A stretch of DNA of 64,000 nt from Alteromonas sp. KUL49 (GTDB taxonomy: Bacteria; Pseudomonadota; Gammaproteobacteria; Enterobacterales; Alteromonadaceae), in NCBI RefSeq assembly GCF_006538345.1, contig NZ_BJKL01000011.1, forward strand, positions 95,824 through 159,823. Direction: 5' to 3'. Under the pieces are notes generated by a model. That model searched no databases and was not told the DNA's origin. It worked only from the letters and a program-made list of their open reading frames with translations. Positions 24,027-34,698 of the stretch are shown here, piece after piece; position 1 is the stretch's first letter; the number at the start of each line of letters is the position of its first letter. A program made the translations under genes and the position numbers.

Positions 24027-24245
24027 TTAACGCTCAGGTTCTTCTTTGAAGCCGATATTTTCTGCATGAAGCCCTTTAGGGCCCTGCTGTACATCGAAGG
24101 TCACTTCCTGACCTGCTTTTAATGAGCGATATCCTTCCATTTGAATCGTTGAGTAATGAGCGAATATGTCTTCCCCGCCGTCCTCTGGAACAATAAACCC
24201 AAACCCTTTCGCGTTGTTAAACCATTTAACTTTGCCAATCGCCAT
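24027..24245 (-). CDS. cspD: Cold-shock-domain protein CspD
   Basis: 72 residues, a single cold-shock OB-fold with RNP1 KGFGFI and RNP2-like DIFAHYSTI, binding single-stranded nucleic acid. E. coli CspD is stationary-phase-induced and inhibits replication. ATG at 24245 has AGAGGAAG upstream; the frame continues to 24278, but the extra residues are not conserved. It is divergent from clpS, which is the E. coli order and the main reason for calling CspD rather than another Csp. Confidence 0.93.
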   Translation of the reverse strand: MAIGKVKWFNNAKGFGFIVPEDGGEDIFAHYSTIQMEGYRSLKAGQEVTFDVQQGPKGLHAENIGFKEEPER

Positions 24246-24440
24246 ACTTCGACTTCCTCTTAATCCTTGAACTAACACGGTAATGCCCCCATTATAGAAA
24301 TAAGCGCATTCAAGGCCCGAATAATTACGGAACCTTAATCAAAATGTAGATTTTTTAACCACATTATGTCAAGACAAAACGCGAATTAATTTTATACAAT
24401 TTTAGTACGCGTTATGCCTACAAAGCACTATCATTAAATT

Positions 24441-24762
24441 ATGAGTAAAGACAACGCCATTAGTATCGACAAGGACAAGCTAAAAGACGAGCAGCGCAAG
24501 AAGGCGCAGCCACCCCCGATGTACAAAGTGTTGTTGAATAATGACGACTACACCCCCCATGGATTTTGTAATAGAAGTATTGATGCAGTTTTTCAATATG
24601 GATGCAGAGAAAGCAAACCAGTTAATGCTTACGGTTCATTATCAAGGGAAAGCCGTGTGTGGGATATTTACTGCTGAGATAGCAGAAACCAAAGTCATGT
24701 TGGTCAACCAGCATGCGCGAAAACATCAGCATCCACTGATGTGTACGATGGAACCGGCGTAA
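24441..24762 (+). pseudogene. clpS: ATP-dependent Clp protease adaptor ClpS, interrupted by a one-base insertion
   Basis: ClpS recognises N-degron residues (Leu, Phe, Trp, Tyr) and delivers substrates to ClpAP. The first frame runs MSKDNAIS ... [13 protein letters not shown], the family's substrate-pocket motif, then goes out of frame. The rest ([13 protein letters not shown] ... [20 protein letters not shown] ... [10 protein letters not shown]) is in the next frame. The break is at a run of six C (24553-24558); five C would give DDYTPMDFVIE and a 106-residue protein, exactly the E. coli length. All conserved residues are present on both sides. clpA follows after 24 bases. A homopolymer sequencing error is my preferred explanation. 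Confidence 0.9.
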
Positions 24763-24786
24763 GTAAAATTGTAGAGGGCGAGTATT

Positions 24787-27063
24787 ATGTTGAATAAAGA
24801 ACTTGAACAAACGTTGAATCAAGCCTTTGTGTTTGCCAGAGAGCAACGTCACGAATTTATGACTGTTGAGCACCTTTTGCTTGCACTACTAGACAATTCC
24901 GCCGCGCGTGAAGCGCTGTTAGCGTGTGGCGCTGATATCGAAGTTATCAAGGCGGAATTGCTCTCATTCGTAAAAGATACCACTCCTCTTATTTTAGATG
25001 ACCAATTAAATGAGAGAGAGACTCAACCAACACTAGGATTTCAGCGGGTACTTCAGCGGGCAGTGTTCCATGTGCAATCGTCCGGAAAAGACGAGGTAAC
25101 TGGCGCTAATGTATTGGTCGCTATTTTTAGCGAACAAGAGTCGCAAGCCGTATATATTCTTAAAAAGTCAGATGTCACGCGTCTAGACGTCGTCAACTTC
25201 ATTAGTCATGGCGTAAGTAAAGCTGATGAGGAAAGTCCGGTGAATCCTGAATCAAGTGAAGAAGGAGAGGCCTCGGAAGATGGTTCAGCATTGGCTAAAT
25301 ATGCTACGGACCTAAATCAGCATGCTAAAGATGGCAAGATTGACCCGTTAATCGGTCGAGACCAAGAATTAGAGCGCACTATCCAGATTCTGTGTCGTCG
25401 ACGCAAAAATAATCCGCTTCTTGTCGGTGAAGCAGGAGTTGGTAAAACGGCTATTGCTGAGGGATTAGCGTATCGGATTGTCACTGAAGATGTGCCCGAG
25501 GTTATCAGCAAAAGTACCGTGTACTCTCTAGACCTGGGTGGTTTACTGGCGGGTACTAAGTATCGCGGTGATTTTGAAAAGCGCCTAAAGTCTATTCTTA
25601 AAGAATTAGGTAAAGATCCTGACGCTATACTCTTTATTGATGAGATTCACACCATTATTGGTGCTGGCGCAGCGTCTGGTGGTGTGATGGATGCATCTAA
25701 TCTATTGAAGCCGAAACTGTCGAGTGGCGAGCTGCGTTGTATCGGGTCAACCACTTATCAGGAGTATCAAGGCATTTTCGAGAAAGACCGTGCATTAGCA
25801 CGTCGTTTCCAAAAAGTTGATGTTACTGAGCCAAGTGTAAGTGATACCACTAAAATACTTCTTGGCCTAAAAAGCCGCTACGAAGAACACCACAGTGTGC
25901 GCTTTACACAAAAAGCGCTTCAGGCAGCAGCCGAGCTCAGTGCCAAGTACATCAACGAGCGTCACCTACCAGATAAAGCCATTGATGTAATGGACGAGGC
26001 GGGCGCAAGTCAGCGTTTGCTGCCTCAATCCAAGCGTAAGAAGACAATCGGCGTGGGTGACATTGAGCAAATTATTGCGAAGATGGCGCGTATTCCAGAG
26101 AAGTCAGTATCAGCCTCTGATAAAGAAGTACTCAAAAATCTTGGGCGTAACCTCAAGATGGTTGTGTTTGGGCAGGACAAGGCCATTGAGACACTGAACG
26201 ATGCGATTTTACTCTCTCGCTCTGGGTTAGGCGCAGAAGAAAAGCCCATTGGTAGTTTCTTGTTTGCAGGCCCAACGGGGGTAGGTAAGACAGAAGTTAC
26301 TCAGCAGCTCGCTAAAATTATGGGTGTTGAGCTTGTGCGCTTCGATATGTCTGAATACATGGAGCGTCACGCTGTGAGTCGTCTTATTGGTGCGCCTCCA
26401 GGTTATGTTGGTTTTGACCAAGGTGGTTTACTCACCGATGCCGTGATTAAAAATCCGTACTCAGTAGTTCTGTTGGATGAGATAGAAAAAGCCCATAGCG
26501 ATATTTACAACATCCTTTTGCAAGTGATGGACCACGGCACATTAACGGACAATAACGGTCGTAAAGTAGATTTTAGAAACGTTGTATTGGTAATGACCAC
26601 GAATGCTGGTGTTCAAGAGACTGTGCGTAAGTCTATTGGATTCAAGCAGCAAGATCATAGCCACGATGCAATGAGTGAAATCAACAAGGTATTTACGCCT
26701 GAATTCAGAAACCGTCTAGATGGTATTATCTGGTTTAATCATCTTGACGCTGAAATTATTCTACAGGTGGTCGATAAGTTCATTATTGAACTTCAGGCTC
26801 AGCTAGATGTGAAAGGCGTATCACTGGAGGTGTCTTCATCTGCACGAGCATACCTGGCTGAGAAAGGGTATGACAAAGCTATGGGCGCTCGTCCCATGGC
26901 ACGGCTTATCAAAGAAGAGCTTAAGAAAGAGCTTGCGAATGAATTATTGTTCGGCAGTTTGGTGAAAGGCGGCAGTGTTAAGGTTGACCTTGACGACAAC
27001 GATGCTCTTGTTTTTGAATATACAGGTGTTGATGAAGTTAGCGAAGAAGCGGAGTCGAACTGA
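24787..27063 (+). CDS. clpA: ATP-dependent Clp protease ATP-binding subunit ClpA
   Basis: 758 residues as in E. coli. Clp N-domain (about 1-145, the ClpS docking site), first AAA+ module with Walker [16 protein letters not shown], second with [15 protein letters not shown] and the [17 protein letters not shown] stretch, and a C-terminal D2-small domain. An acidic linker (about residues 140-165) separates the N-domain from D1. It forms a hexamer that unfolds substrates for ClpP. It lies 24 bases downstream of clpS, so the two are an operon, ended by a terminator shared with infA. Confidence 0.98.
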   Translation: MLNKELEQTLNQAFVFAREQRHEFMTVEHLLLALLDNSAAREALLACGADIEVIKAELLSFVKDTTPLILDDQLNERETQPTLGFQRVLQRAVFHVQSSGKDEVTGANVLVAIFSEQESQAVYILKKSDVTRLDVVNFISHGVSKADEESPVNPESSEEGEASEDGSALAKYATDLNQHAKDGKIDPLIGRDQELERTIQILCRRRKNNPLLVGEAGVGKTAIAEGLAYRIVTEDVPEVISKSTVYSLDLGGLLAGTKYRGDFEKRLKSILKELGKDPDAILFIDEIHTIIGAGAASGGVMDASNLLKPKLSSGELRCIGSTTYQEYQGIFEKDRALARRFQKVDVTEPSVSDTTKILLGLKSRYEEHHSVRFTQKALQAAAELSAKYINERHLPDKAIDVMDEAGASQRLLPQSKRKKTIGVGDIEQIIAKMARIPEKSVSASDKEVLKNLGRNLKMVVFGQDKAIETLNDAILLSRSGLGAEEKPIGSFLFAGPTGVGKTEVTQQLAKIMGVELVRFDMSEYMERHAVSRLIGAPPGYVGFDQGGLLTDAVIKNPYSVVLLDEIEKAHSDIYNILLQVMDHGTLTDNNGRKVDFRNVVLVMTTNAGVQETVRKSIGFKQQDHSHDAMSEINKVFTPEFRNRLDGIIWFNHLDAEIILQVVDKFIIELQAQLDVKGVSLEVSSSARAYLAEKGYDKAMGARPMARLIKEELKKELANELLFGSLVKGGSVKVDLDDNDALVFEYTGVDEVSEEAESN

Positions 27064-27090
27064 TCGACTTCGCCATTGCGTAAAACTAAC

Positions 27091-27126
27091 AAAAAAGCCC
27101 GAGAGTTCACACTGTCGGGCTTTTTT
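27091..27126. terminator. Bidirectional terminator between clpA and infA
   Basis: Arms AAAAAAGCCCGA (27091-27102) and TCGGGCTTTTTT (27115-27126) with a 12-base loop, giving a U-tract on either strand for the converging clpA and infA. Confidence 0.92.
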
Positions 27127-27151
27127 ATTGCGTTAACCGCTTAATGGCACA

Positions 27152-27379
<228 letters not shown>

Positions 27380-27442
27380 TTACCTCAGTGATTCAATAAT
27401 TTTGCCGCGCAGACCTTAACCAATCTTGACCCGACTGTAAAG

Positions 27443-28159
27443 CTAATACGCGGGATTTTTATCAATTCTGAGCCAATTGTTGTGGCTGAATTGCTCAAAA
27501 GGGTGAAATTTGTGTTTATAAGACATTTTTTTACAGCCCTCTACGTAGTAACCCAGATAAACAAACGGCCTACGGTGGGCTTTAGCAAGCACAATTTGTT
27601 GTAGGATCATCCAAGTTCCTAGGGACTGATTTTCATAATTTGGGTCGAAAAACGTGTACAGTGCGGATAGACCGTGAGGAATATTTTCGTGATCAACTAC
27701 GTCAGTCACAGCTACCGCAATCAGATGCTCCCCGTCGTAGGCCTCAATATACATGGGTGACTTCCAGTCACAGGCAACAAAGTTAGTAAATTGTTCCTCA
27801 GACGGTGGATACATAGTGCCGTCGGCATGTCGTTCATTAATGTATCGTTCGTACAACGGATAGTAGTCGGGCGACATGGTGTTTGACGTTCGAATAGTAA
27901 GATTTTTGTTCTTATTGAGAAGACGCTTTTGGCTTTTTGAGGGAATAAAATCTTCGACTGGCACGCGCACGGATTCGCAAGCACTGCATTCTGCACAATG
28001 GGGGCGATAAATCTGCTCGCCACTGCGACGAAACCCTAATTGAATCAGCTGCCCGTACCTTTCCGCTTGCAACAAGGGGTTGTCGGCATAAACAAGCAAT
28101 CGCTCTTGTTCGTCCGGTAAGTAACTACAATCAAATGTTTGTGTTATGCCGAACCTCAA
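27443..28159 (-). CDS. bpt: Aspartate/glutamate leucyltransferase (Bpt)
   Basis: 238 residues of the ATE/Bpt family, which transfers leucine from Leu-tRNA to proteins with N-terminal Asp or Glu, making them ClpS substrates. The N-terminal CSYLPDEQERLLVY and the Cys cluster region HCAECSACESVRVP, with GYYVEGCKKMSYKHKFHP near the C-terminus, are typical. The start is TTG at 28159, whose last two bases are shared with the aat stop (TTGA), so it is translationally coupled to aat. E. coli lacks this gene. Confidence 0.95.
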   Translation of the reverse strand: MRFGITQTFDCSYLPDEQERLLVYADNPLLQAERYGQLIQLGFRRSGEQIYRPHCAECSACESVRVPVEDFIPSKSQKRLLNKNKNLTIRTSNTMSPDYYPLYERYINERHADGTMYPPSEEQFTNFVACDWKSPMYIEAYDGEHLIAVAVTDVVDHENIPHGLSALYTFFDPNYENQSLGTWMILQQIVLAKAHRRPFVYLGYYVEGCKKMSYKHKFHPFEQFSHNNWLRIDKNPAY

Positions 28160-28902
28160 GGCGTAATATCCTTTGCTTGCCAGTAGGACTGGTATTCTTT
28201 TGATAAGCGGCCGTTTTCGTCAAGAGTATGATTGTTGTCATAGAGTTTTTGAACAAAGCTATTTCTCCCCACTGATTTAGCGCCAAGGGATGAGAGGTGT
28301 TCAGTGGGTAATTGGCAGTCAATGAATGATAAACCTTGCTGTTTCATGTGTTGCACTAAGGAGAGCATGGCAAGCTTTGATGTATTACTCTTTTTGTGAA
28401 ACATGGACTCGCCACAGAAAACTTTTCCAATGCCAACACCGTAGAGACCACCCACGAGCGCTTCAGCATCCCACACCTCAACTGAGTGCGCGAGACCTAA
28501 CTGATGAAGTTGAATGTAAGCCAACTGCATGTCTTGTGTGATCCAGGTTTCAGCTGAAACATCACTATTGGTTAAACTTTGTCTTGGGATAGTGGCGCAA
28601 GCGCTTATCACGTCCTCAAAACTATGGTTAAGTGTGACACGGAACTTCTTCTGCTTAGCAAGCTTTTTAAGGCTTTTACTACAGATAAACTCGTCAAGTT
28701 CGATAATTGCTCTTGGCGTGGGAGACCACCATAAAAGAGGTTCACCCTCACTAAACCAAGGGAAAATCCCATTAGAGTAGGCGGTAAATAAACGTTGAGG
28801 GCTGAGGTCTGCACCGTAGGCGAGTAAACCATTCGGTTCGTCTAGTGCTTCCGACACTGGTGGGAATGGTGAATCTACATCCAGATGGTGAAGTTGAATC
28901 AT
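28156..28902 (-). CDS. aat: Leucyl/phenylalanyl-tRNA--protein transferase
   Basis: 248 residues. It adds Leu or Phe to N-terminal Lys or Arg, the first committed step of the bacterial N-degron route to ClpS. Family features: FPWFSEGEPLLWWSPTPRAI near the start and the GGLYGVGIGKVFCGESMF stretch. The downstream bpt overlaps its stop. The divergent clpS-clpA genes nearby act on its products. Confidence 0.97.
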   Translation of the reverse strand: MIQLHHLDVDSPFPPVSEALDEPNGLLAYGADLSPQRLFTAYSNGIFPWFSEGEPLLWWSPTPRAIIELDEFICSKSLKKLAKQKKFRVTLNHSFEDVISACATIPRQSLTNSDVSAETWITQDMQLAYIQLHQLGLAHSVEVWDAEALVGGLYGVGIGKVFCGESMFHKKSNTSKLAMLSLVQHMKQQGLSFIDCQLPTEHLSSLGAKSVGRNSFVQKLYDNNHTLDENGRLSKEYQSYWQAKDITP

Positions 28903-28961
28903 AATCGCTCGATGGGCAGGAAATAAGGTTAGTGAGAATTGAGCTCACTAACCTCACCGGT

Positions 28962-29963
<1,002 letters not shown>

Positions 29964-30234
29964 CTAAAAAGCGTAATGAATGCTAGGTGAGGGCAACGGT
30001 GTCACTTTTCAACAGTAGGATTTGATTTGTAATATGCGATAATAATATATGGCGATCATTGTGCCTTTTATTTCGGAAATTGTCACATGCAGAGTGTAGT
30101 GCGCTATACTTAAGCCATGGTATGGCACGGTAAAGTTCAGTATTAATTATTCGTAATTTTGCTCAACGAAGCTTGTTGTAGAAAGTGTCAGTCATTAACT
30201 AATATGCAAAACCATAGTGTGGAGTCAGGGGTAA

Positions 30235-30684
30235 ATGTCACAGTCAGTCTTTAGCATGTTGAAAGATGGGCAAGGCTACATGAATGAGTGGCCTATGAAG
30301 AAAGAGCTATATAGCTACTTTCCTGAATGCCGTGTTGTGGCTGCAACTCGATTCAGTATCAAGGTAATGCCGCCCGCTGCGGTGGTTACCTGTGCATTTA
30401 TGCTACACACCATGGGCGTGTCTCATTTACCACAAATCATTACTATAGGTGCTTTCTTTCTGAGTTTACCTTTGCAAGGTCTGTTGTGGCTCGGTCATCG
30501 TTCCAATCAGCAATTACCACCTGCGCTTCAGCATTGGTATATGGAAATACACGAAAAAATGCGTTCGCACGGTGTGGCGGTTTCATCTGCAGAATCTAAA
30601 CCTAAGTACCGCGCGCTGGCAAAATTACTCAAGTCTGCGTTCGATAACCTAGATGCTGCATTTACGCAGCGTTGGTTTCACTAA
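30235..30684 (+). CDS. yfbV: UPF0208 inner-membrane protein YfbV
   Basis: 149 residues with two adjacent membrane helices (about 45-65 and 68-88) and a GQxY...WP N-terminus characteristic of UPF0208; MPPAAVVT and LPLQGLLWLGHRS match the family. E. coli YfbV influences Ter macrodomain insulation together with MatP, but its mechanism is unclear. AGGGG lies before the ATG at 30235. The last 23 bases overlap the convergent sprT. Confidence 0.92.
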   Translation: MSQSVFSMLKDGQGYMNEWPMKKELYSYFPECRVVAATRFSIKVMPPAAVVTCAFMLHTMGVSHLPQIITIGAFFLSLPLQGLLWLGHRSNQQLPPALQHWYMEIHEKMRSHGVAVSSAESKPKYRALAKLLKSAFDNLDAAFTQRWFH

Positions 30685-31231
30685 CCTTAACCTGTTGAAG
30701 TGTGTTACCGCATCGCTTACAGCGATACTGGGCACCCTTTAACACCTTGTTGTGTCTCCGTACTCCCAACTCCACAACGCCGCAGGCACATTGGTAATCA
30801 AAGGTATTTCTTTTGAGTTCAGCGGTGTCAAATTTGTGTGTTACCTCAGGGGCACATGCAAATACTTGTGACATCATGGATTGCCATTCTCTGCCATGAG
30901 GTTTTACTTTGCCGAAACACTGCCAAACCAATAAGTGACTGACTTCATGAGGAACGACATCGTTAATGAAGCTGTCCTGGTTTGATTTGTAAATAAGCGG
31001 GTGGAAGTTGATACGGTTCACATTCAAAAATGCGGTTCCCGCTGTTTTTCCTGATTTTCTGAAGGTAATTTGAGGGCGAGGGAACTGACGGCCTAGGTAT
31101 TGTTCCGCCAGTTCGTAGCACGCATTAACTTTGTCGTAAATGCGTGCACGCTCATGTTCAGTGAGATCTTTATCTGCGATGCTATTCCACCTTGCACTGC
31201 ATACAAAGTACGTAAACACCCATAGGGTCAT
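30662..31231 (-). CDS. sprT: SprT family zinc metalloprotease-like protein
   Basis: SprT-like domain with HEVSH in VVPHEVSHLLVWQCFG (HExxH zinc site) and a C-terminal zinc ribbon (CAC ... CKRC). About 189 residues with ATG at 31231; GTG at 31219 is another candidate. Both starts lie inside the 3' end of sppA (which ends at 31182), and no start codon exists between that stop and the first conserved residues, so the genes really overlap by about 40-50 bases. The residues encoded in the overlap are not family-conserved. The role in bacteria is unknown; eukaryotic relatives (Spartan) cleave DNA-protein crosslinks. Confidence 0.88.
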   Translation of the reverse strand: MTLWVFTYFVCSARWNSIADKDLTEHERARIYDKVNACYELAEQYLGRQFPRPQITFRKSGKTAGTAFLNVNRINFHPLIYKSNQDSFINDVVPHEVSHLLVWQCFGKVKPHGREWQSMMSQVFACAPEVTHKFDTAELKRNTFDYQCACGVVELGVRRHNKVLKGAQYRCKRCGNTLQQVKVSETNAA

Positions 31232-33044
31232 TAAGTTTACGAACATTATCAAGTTCACTGACAACACTTTTCACCATATCTACAAGAGCTGAATCTGTTT
31301 CAGCAAATTGCCATTTACCGACAACGCCGAAAGCTTGTCCGAAGAATTCCTTCCAGAATAACTCCTGTGGCGATAAGCTACGTTGTACGTAAAAAGTGTC
31401 GTATTGCTCGAGCTCTGCGAATTCTGCAGCCGAGTTGATTGCGTCACTTAACGTGCCGAGTTCGTCGACCAAACCAAGCTCTAGCGCATCTTCACCAATC
31501 CAAACACGGCCCTGAGCAATACCGTCTACTTGTGTCAGCTCCATTTCTCGAGCATTTGCCACGAGTGAAATGAAGTCGTGGTAGCTGCTCTCTACACTGC
31601 GTTGCAACAATTGACCGAACTCTGGCGCAAGTGGACGAAGAGGAGACAAACCTGCCATTTCTGTTGAACCTACACCGTCATTATGAATACCAAGATAATC
31701 GAGTGTGTTCTCATACGTCATGAACATACCAAACACACCGATAGAGCCAGTGATCGTACTCGGGCTGGCAAAAATTTTGTCGGCGTTGGCCGCTATCCAG
31801 TACCCGCCAGACGCAGCATAAGTACTCATAGAGACTACCACAGGCTTCCCTGCATTTTTCAGCTCTAGTACTTCTTGGCGAATTATCTCAGAGGCAAATG
31901 AGCTACCACCGGGAGAGTCAATTTGAAGAACTACTGCTTTTACGTTGTCGTCGAGGCGGGCTTTGCGAAGCAGTTGTGCAGTACTGTCACCACCAATTGT
32001 GCCCGCTTTTTGAGTGCCATTGAGTATAGTGCCTTTAGCAACGACTACAGCGACTTTAGATAAGTTTGACTCTGGAACAGGTAGTGGTGCATTCACAACA
32101 TTCGAGTACGTTCTATAAGCTGTGATGTTTATACCGAGTGGGTTGTCACCAGTACCTACAACCTCTGATAGCTCAAGGCGAACTTCTTCGCGAGTTTTCA
32201 GCGCATCTACCCACTGGTGGTCCACGGCGTACTGTGCAAAGTTACCACCTGCGTTGTTGAACTTCTCAACTAGTTCACCTAGCGTTTCGTCGAAGTTGTT
32301 AACATCAAACCCACGAGCCGCTGCAATATCTTGTTTGTATTGCTCCCAGTACGTATCTAACCACAACTGATTGGCTTGCTTTGCCGCTTCTGACATATCA
32401 TTGCGCATGAAAGGTTCTACAGCAGACTTGTAAGTACCTACACGGAAAATGTGTGTGGTAATTTTAAGCTTTTCAAGCATGTCCTTGTAGTACATGCCGT
32501 AGCGGCCAAAACCTTCGATAAGTAATGCACCCATAGGGTTCATATAAACATGGTCGGCATGCGCTGCGAGATAGTACTGACTTTGGGTAAAGTAATCGCC
32601 AATAGCATAAACAGGCTTACCGGAAGTTTTAAAATCCTCGATAGCCATCGCGACGGTACGGAGCTTATCTAGACCGCCACCGGCAAGCCCGTTCAAATCC
32701 AGAATCATCGCGGTAATTCTGCGGTCTTGTTTGGCGTTTTCGATGACCTTTACAACTTCTCGAACCAGCATTTCAGGATTATCAGATTCTTGCCCAAATG
32801 CGTCTTGAAGGAACTGCTCGAATGGGTCAACGCCTTCCTTCTCGATAACGAGAGTTCCCGTTAGGCTCAACATCAGTGCACTGTTGTTATTGACCTTCAT
32901 TGGATCATTGTCTTGGCTTAATGCCACGATTAGCCCGACGAACAACACTAAAAAAATGATGTTAAAAAACAACTTTCTTGAAAAGTTGAGTACCGCCCAC
33001 AACCCTAAAAATAAGGACTTTGTCCAGTTTCCTTTGGAAGCCAT
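31182..33044 (-). CDS. sppA: Signal peptide peptidase SppA (67 kDa type)
   Basis: 620 residues, as for E. coli SppA. An N-terminal membrane anchor (about 22-42) leads into two tandem Clp-like serine protease domains. The catalytic lysine sits in the N-terminal copy (RVGTYKSAVEPF) and the serine in the C-terminal copy (STYAASGGYWIAA). It degrades cleaved signal peptides in the inner membrane facing the periplasm. sprT overlaps its 3' end. Confidence 0.96.
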   Translation of the reverse strand: MASKGNWTKSLFLGLWAVLNFSRKLFFNIIFLVLFVGLIVALSQDNDPMKVNNNSALMLSLTGTLVIEKEGVDPFEQFLQDAFGQESDNPEMLVREVVKVIENAKQDRRITAMILDLNGLAGGGLDKLRTVAMAIEDFKTSGKPVYAIGDYFTQSQYYLAAHADHVYMNPMGALLIEGFGRYGMYYKDMLEKLKITTHIFRVGTYKSAVEPFMRNDMSEAAKQANQLWLDTYWEQYKQDIAAARGFDVNNFDETLGELVEKFNNAGGNFAQYAVDHQWVDALKTREEVRLELSEVVGTGDNPLGINITAYRTYSNVVNAPLPVPESNLSKVAVVVAKGTILNGTQKAGTIGGDSTAQLLRKARLDDNVKAVVLQIDSPGGSSFASEIIRQEVLELKNAGKPVVVSMSTYAASGGYWIAANADKIFASPSTITGSIGVFGMFMTYENTLDYLGIHNDGVGSTEMAGLSPLRPLAPEFGQLLQRSVESSYHDFISLVANAREMELTQVDGIAQGRVWIGEDALELGLVDELGTLSDAINSAAEFAELEQYDTFYVQRSLSPQELFWKEFFGQAFGVVGKWQFAETDSALVDMVKSVVSELDNVRKLNDPMGVYVLCMQCKVE

Positions 33045-33168
33045 AAAATCTGATACCTAGTTTTGTTTTATTCTATTATGCGACCTATTCTAATCAAAAT
33101 CGCCTGATTAATTGTAATTAATTGTTAGAACTGTACTTCAGAAGGAGAGTAAAACCGCAGATTTCGCG

Positions 33169-33354
33169 CTAATCACTTTCCTTTAACCACTTACGTATCA
33201 GTACTGCAATTCGTTCATGATCTTCACTACTCAAACTCATTATTAACTTACCTACTTTCGGTTTGTAGTGAACTTTTTCTTGTCCTCGGGCCACGATTCG
33301 CTTGAAAGGCGACGGTTTTGCACGATTCTTTAGAGATGAAGAAAGTTTTTTCAT
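33169..33354 (-). CDS. Small basic hypothetical protein
   Basis: 61 residues, strongly basic N-terminal half (Lys/Arg/Ser-rich) and a helical C-terminal SSEDHERIAVLIRKWLKE segment. No signal peptide, no family recognised. It has an ATG start and is divergent from doxX. The amphipathic C-terminal helix suggests a protein- or nucleic-acid-binding peptide, but that is speculation. Confidence 0.6.
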   Translation of the reverse strand: MKKLSSSLKNRAKPSPFKRIVARGQEKVHYKPKVGKLIMSLSSEDHERIAVLIRKWLKESD

Positions 33355-33399
33355 TCGAGTTCGTTCTTATTTACAAATAAGCCCACTTAGGACCAAACA

Positions 33400-34017
33400 A
33401 TGATAACTCAAATATATAACACCGTAGTTGATAAGATGAAATATGGTGACGGCATACCGTTGCTACTACTGAGACTTTTTCTCGCCCCAGTGATGATTCA
33501 AGCGGGTTGGACTAAAGTGCAAAGCTTCGACAATATTGTCAATTGGTTTGGAAATGAAGATTACGGTTTGGGGTTACCCTTTCCCTTGGTAATGGCATTC
33601 CTGGCTACCGCCGCGGAGTTGGTAGGGGGCTTTCTCATCCTAATTGGTGCGTTGACTCGCCTGGTAAGTATTCCGTTGTTAGTCACTATGGTTGTTGCCA
33701 TGGTGACGGTTCATGCTAAAAATGGTTGGGCAGCAATTGCGGACGCATCCTCATGGCTGTCAGACGGGACTATTTTTCTTAATGAGACCGTAATGGAAGC
33801 GCCTGAGCGTCTTGCTGCGGCTAAGTCATTGCTTCAGGCACATGGACATTACGATTGGCTCACCGGTAGTGGTAGTTTTGTCATTTTAAACAATGGTATA
33901 GAGTTTGGCGCTACTTACTTTGTGATGTTAGCGGTACTATTGTTCTACGGTGGTGGACGTTACGTGAGTGTTGATTATTTTGTGTCGAAAGCCCGTTCGA
34001 AGAAAGCGGTAGACTAG
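33400..34017 (+). CDS. DoxX family membrane protein
   Basis: 205 residues with about four to five hydrophobic segments. The DoxX signature is seen as LLLLRLFLAPVMIQAGWTK and AELVGGFLILIGALTRLVSI. DoxX-like proteins are small quinol-oxidase-related or redox-associated membrane proteins; the specific role is unknown. A periplasmic or loop insertion (about 105-150) before the last helices makes it longer than the typical 130-residue members. The nitroreductase ydjA follows after about 90 bases, so a redox-related pair is possible. Confidence 0.9.
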   Translation: MITQIYNTVVDKMKYGDGIPLLLLRLFLAPVMIQAGWTKVQSFDNIVNWFGNEDYGLGLPFPLVMAFLATAAELVGGFLILIGALTRLVSIPLLVTMVVAMVTVHAKNGWAAIADASSWLSDGTIFLNETVMEAPERLAAAKSLLQAHGHYDWLTGSGSFVILNNGIEFGATYFVMLAVLLFYGGGRYVSVDYFVSKARSKKAVD

Positions 34018-34104
34018 CTAAACTACTTTTTATTGCACTTTATTTCACGATAAGTAGTATCCACTTTCATTAACGCAGTACGACTATATCGTGAGGAGCG
34101 CCCA

Positions 34105-34656
34105 TTGGACGCATTAGAACTACTTTTGACTCGCCGCTCGCAACCAAAATTGGTTGCGCCTGCTCCATCGGGGAAAGCGCTAGAGAATATTTTGAAGGCT
34201 GGAACACAAGTTCCTGATCATGCGGGTTTGTGTCCTTGGCGTTTTATTGTTTGCACTGGTGATGGGCTGAATCGCTTGGGTGAGATTTATAGTGATTCTG
34301 CCCGTTCAAATGATAAGCCAGATTCTGATATAAACCGAGCAAAACAGCTACCGCTGAGAGCTCCCATGGTTGTGGTTGCTATTGCTCGCTATGTTGAACA
34401 TGAGAAAGTACCAAGAGTAGAGCAAATTGGCTCTGCTGCCTGCAGTGTAATGGCAATGCAAATGGCGGCCCTAGCACAAGGTTTTAACGGAATGTGGAGA
34501 ACAGGAAGTTACGCTCATTGTGAACACGTGAAAACTGCTTTTGAATTAGAAAAAGAAGACGAAATTGTTGGTTACTTGTATTTAGGTACGCCCCAGTTCG
34601 CCGCGCCTACTAAGCCTGAGAAAAACCTCTCAGACTTTGTTACTTATTGGAACTAG
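34105..34656 (+). CDS. ydjA: NAD(P)H nitroreductase YdjA
   Basis: 183 residues of the small FMN-dependent nitroreductase fold, YdjA type: MDALELLLTRRSQPKL with the FMN-contacting RRS, PDHAGLCPWRFIV and a C-terminal GYLYLGTPQ. It works as a homodimer, physiological substrate unknown. The start is TTG at 34105 with GAGGAG six bases upstream. sppA, ydjA and ansA are also neighbours in E. coli. Confidence 0.94.
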   Translation: MDALELLLTRRSQPKLVAPAPSGKALENILKAGTQVPDHAGLCPWRFIVCTGDGLNRLGEIYSDSARSNDKPDSDINRAKQLPLRAPMVVVAIARYVEHEKVPRVEQIGSAACSVMAMQMAALAQGFNGMWRTGSYAHCEHVKTAFELEKEDEIVGYLYLGTPQFAAPTKPEKNLSDFVTYWN

Positions 34657-34698
34657 CGCTTTACCACGGTCATCCTCTGGCTGAAAGCCCTCACAGCG

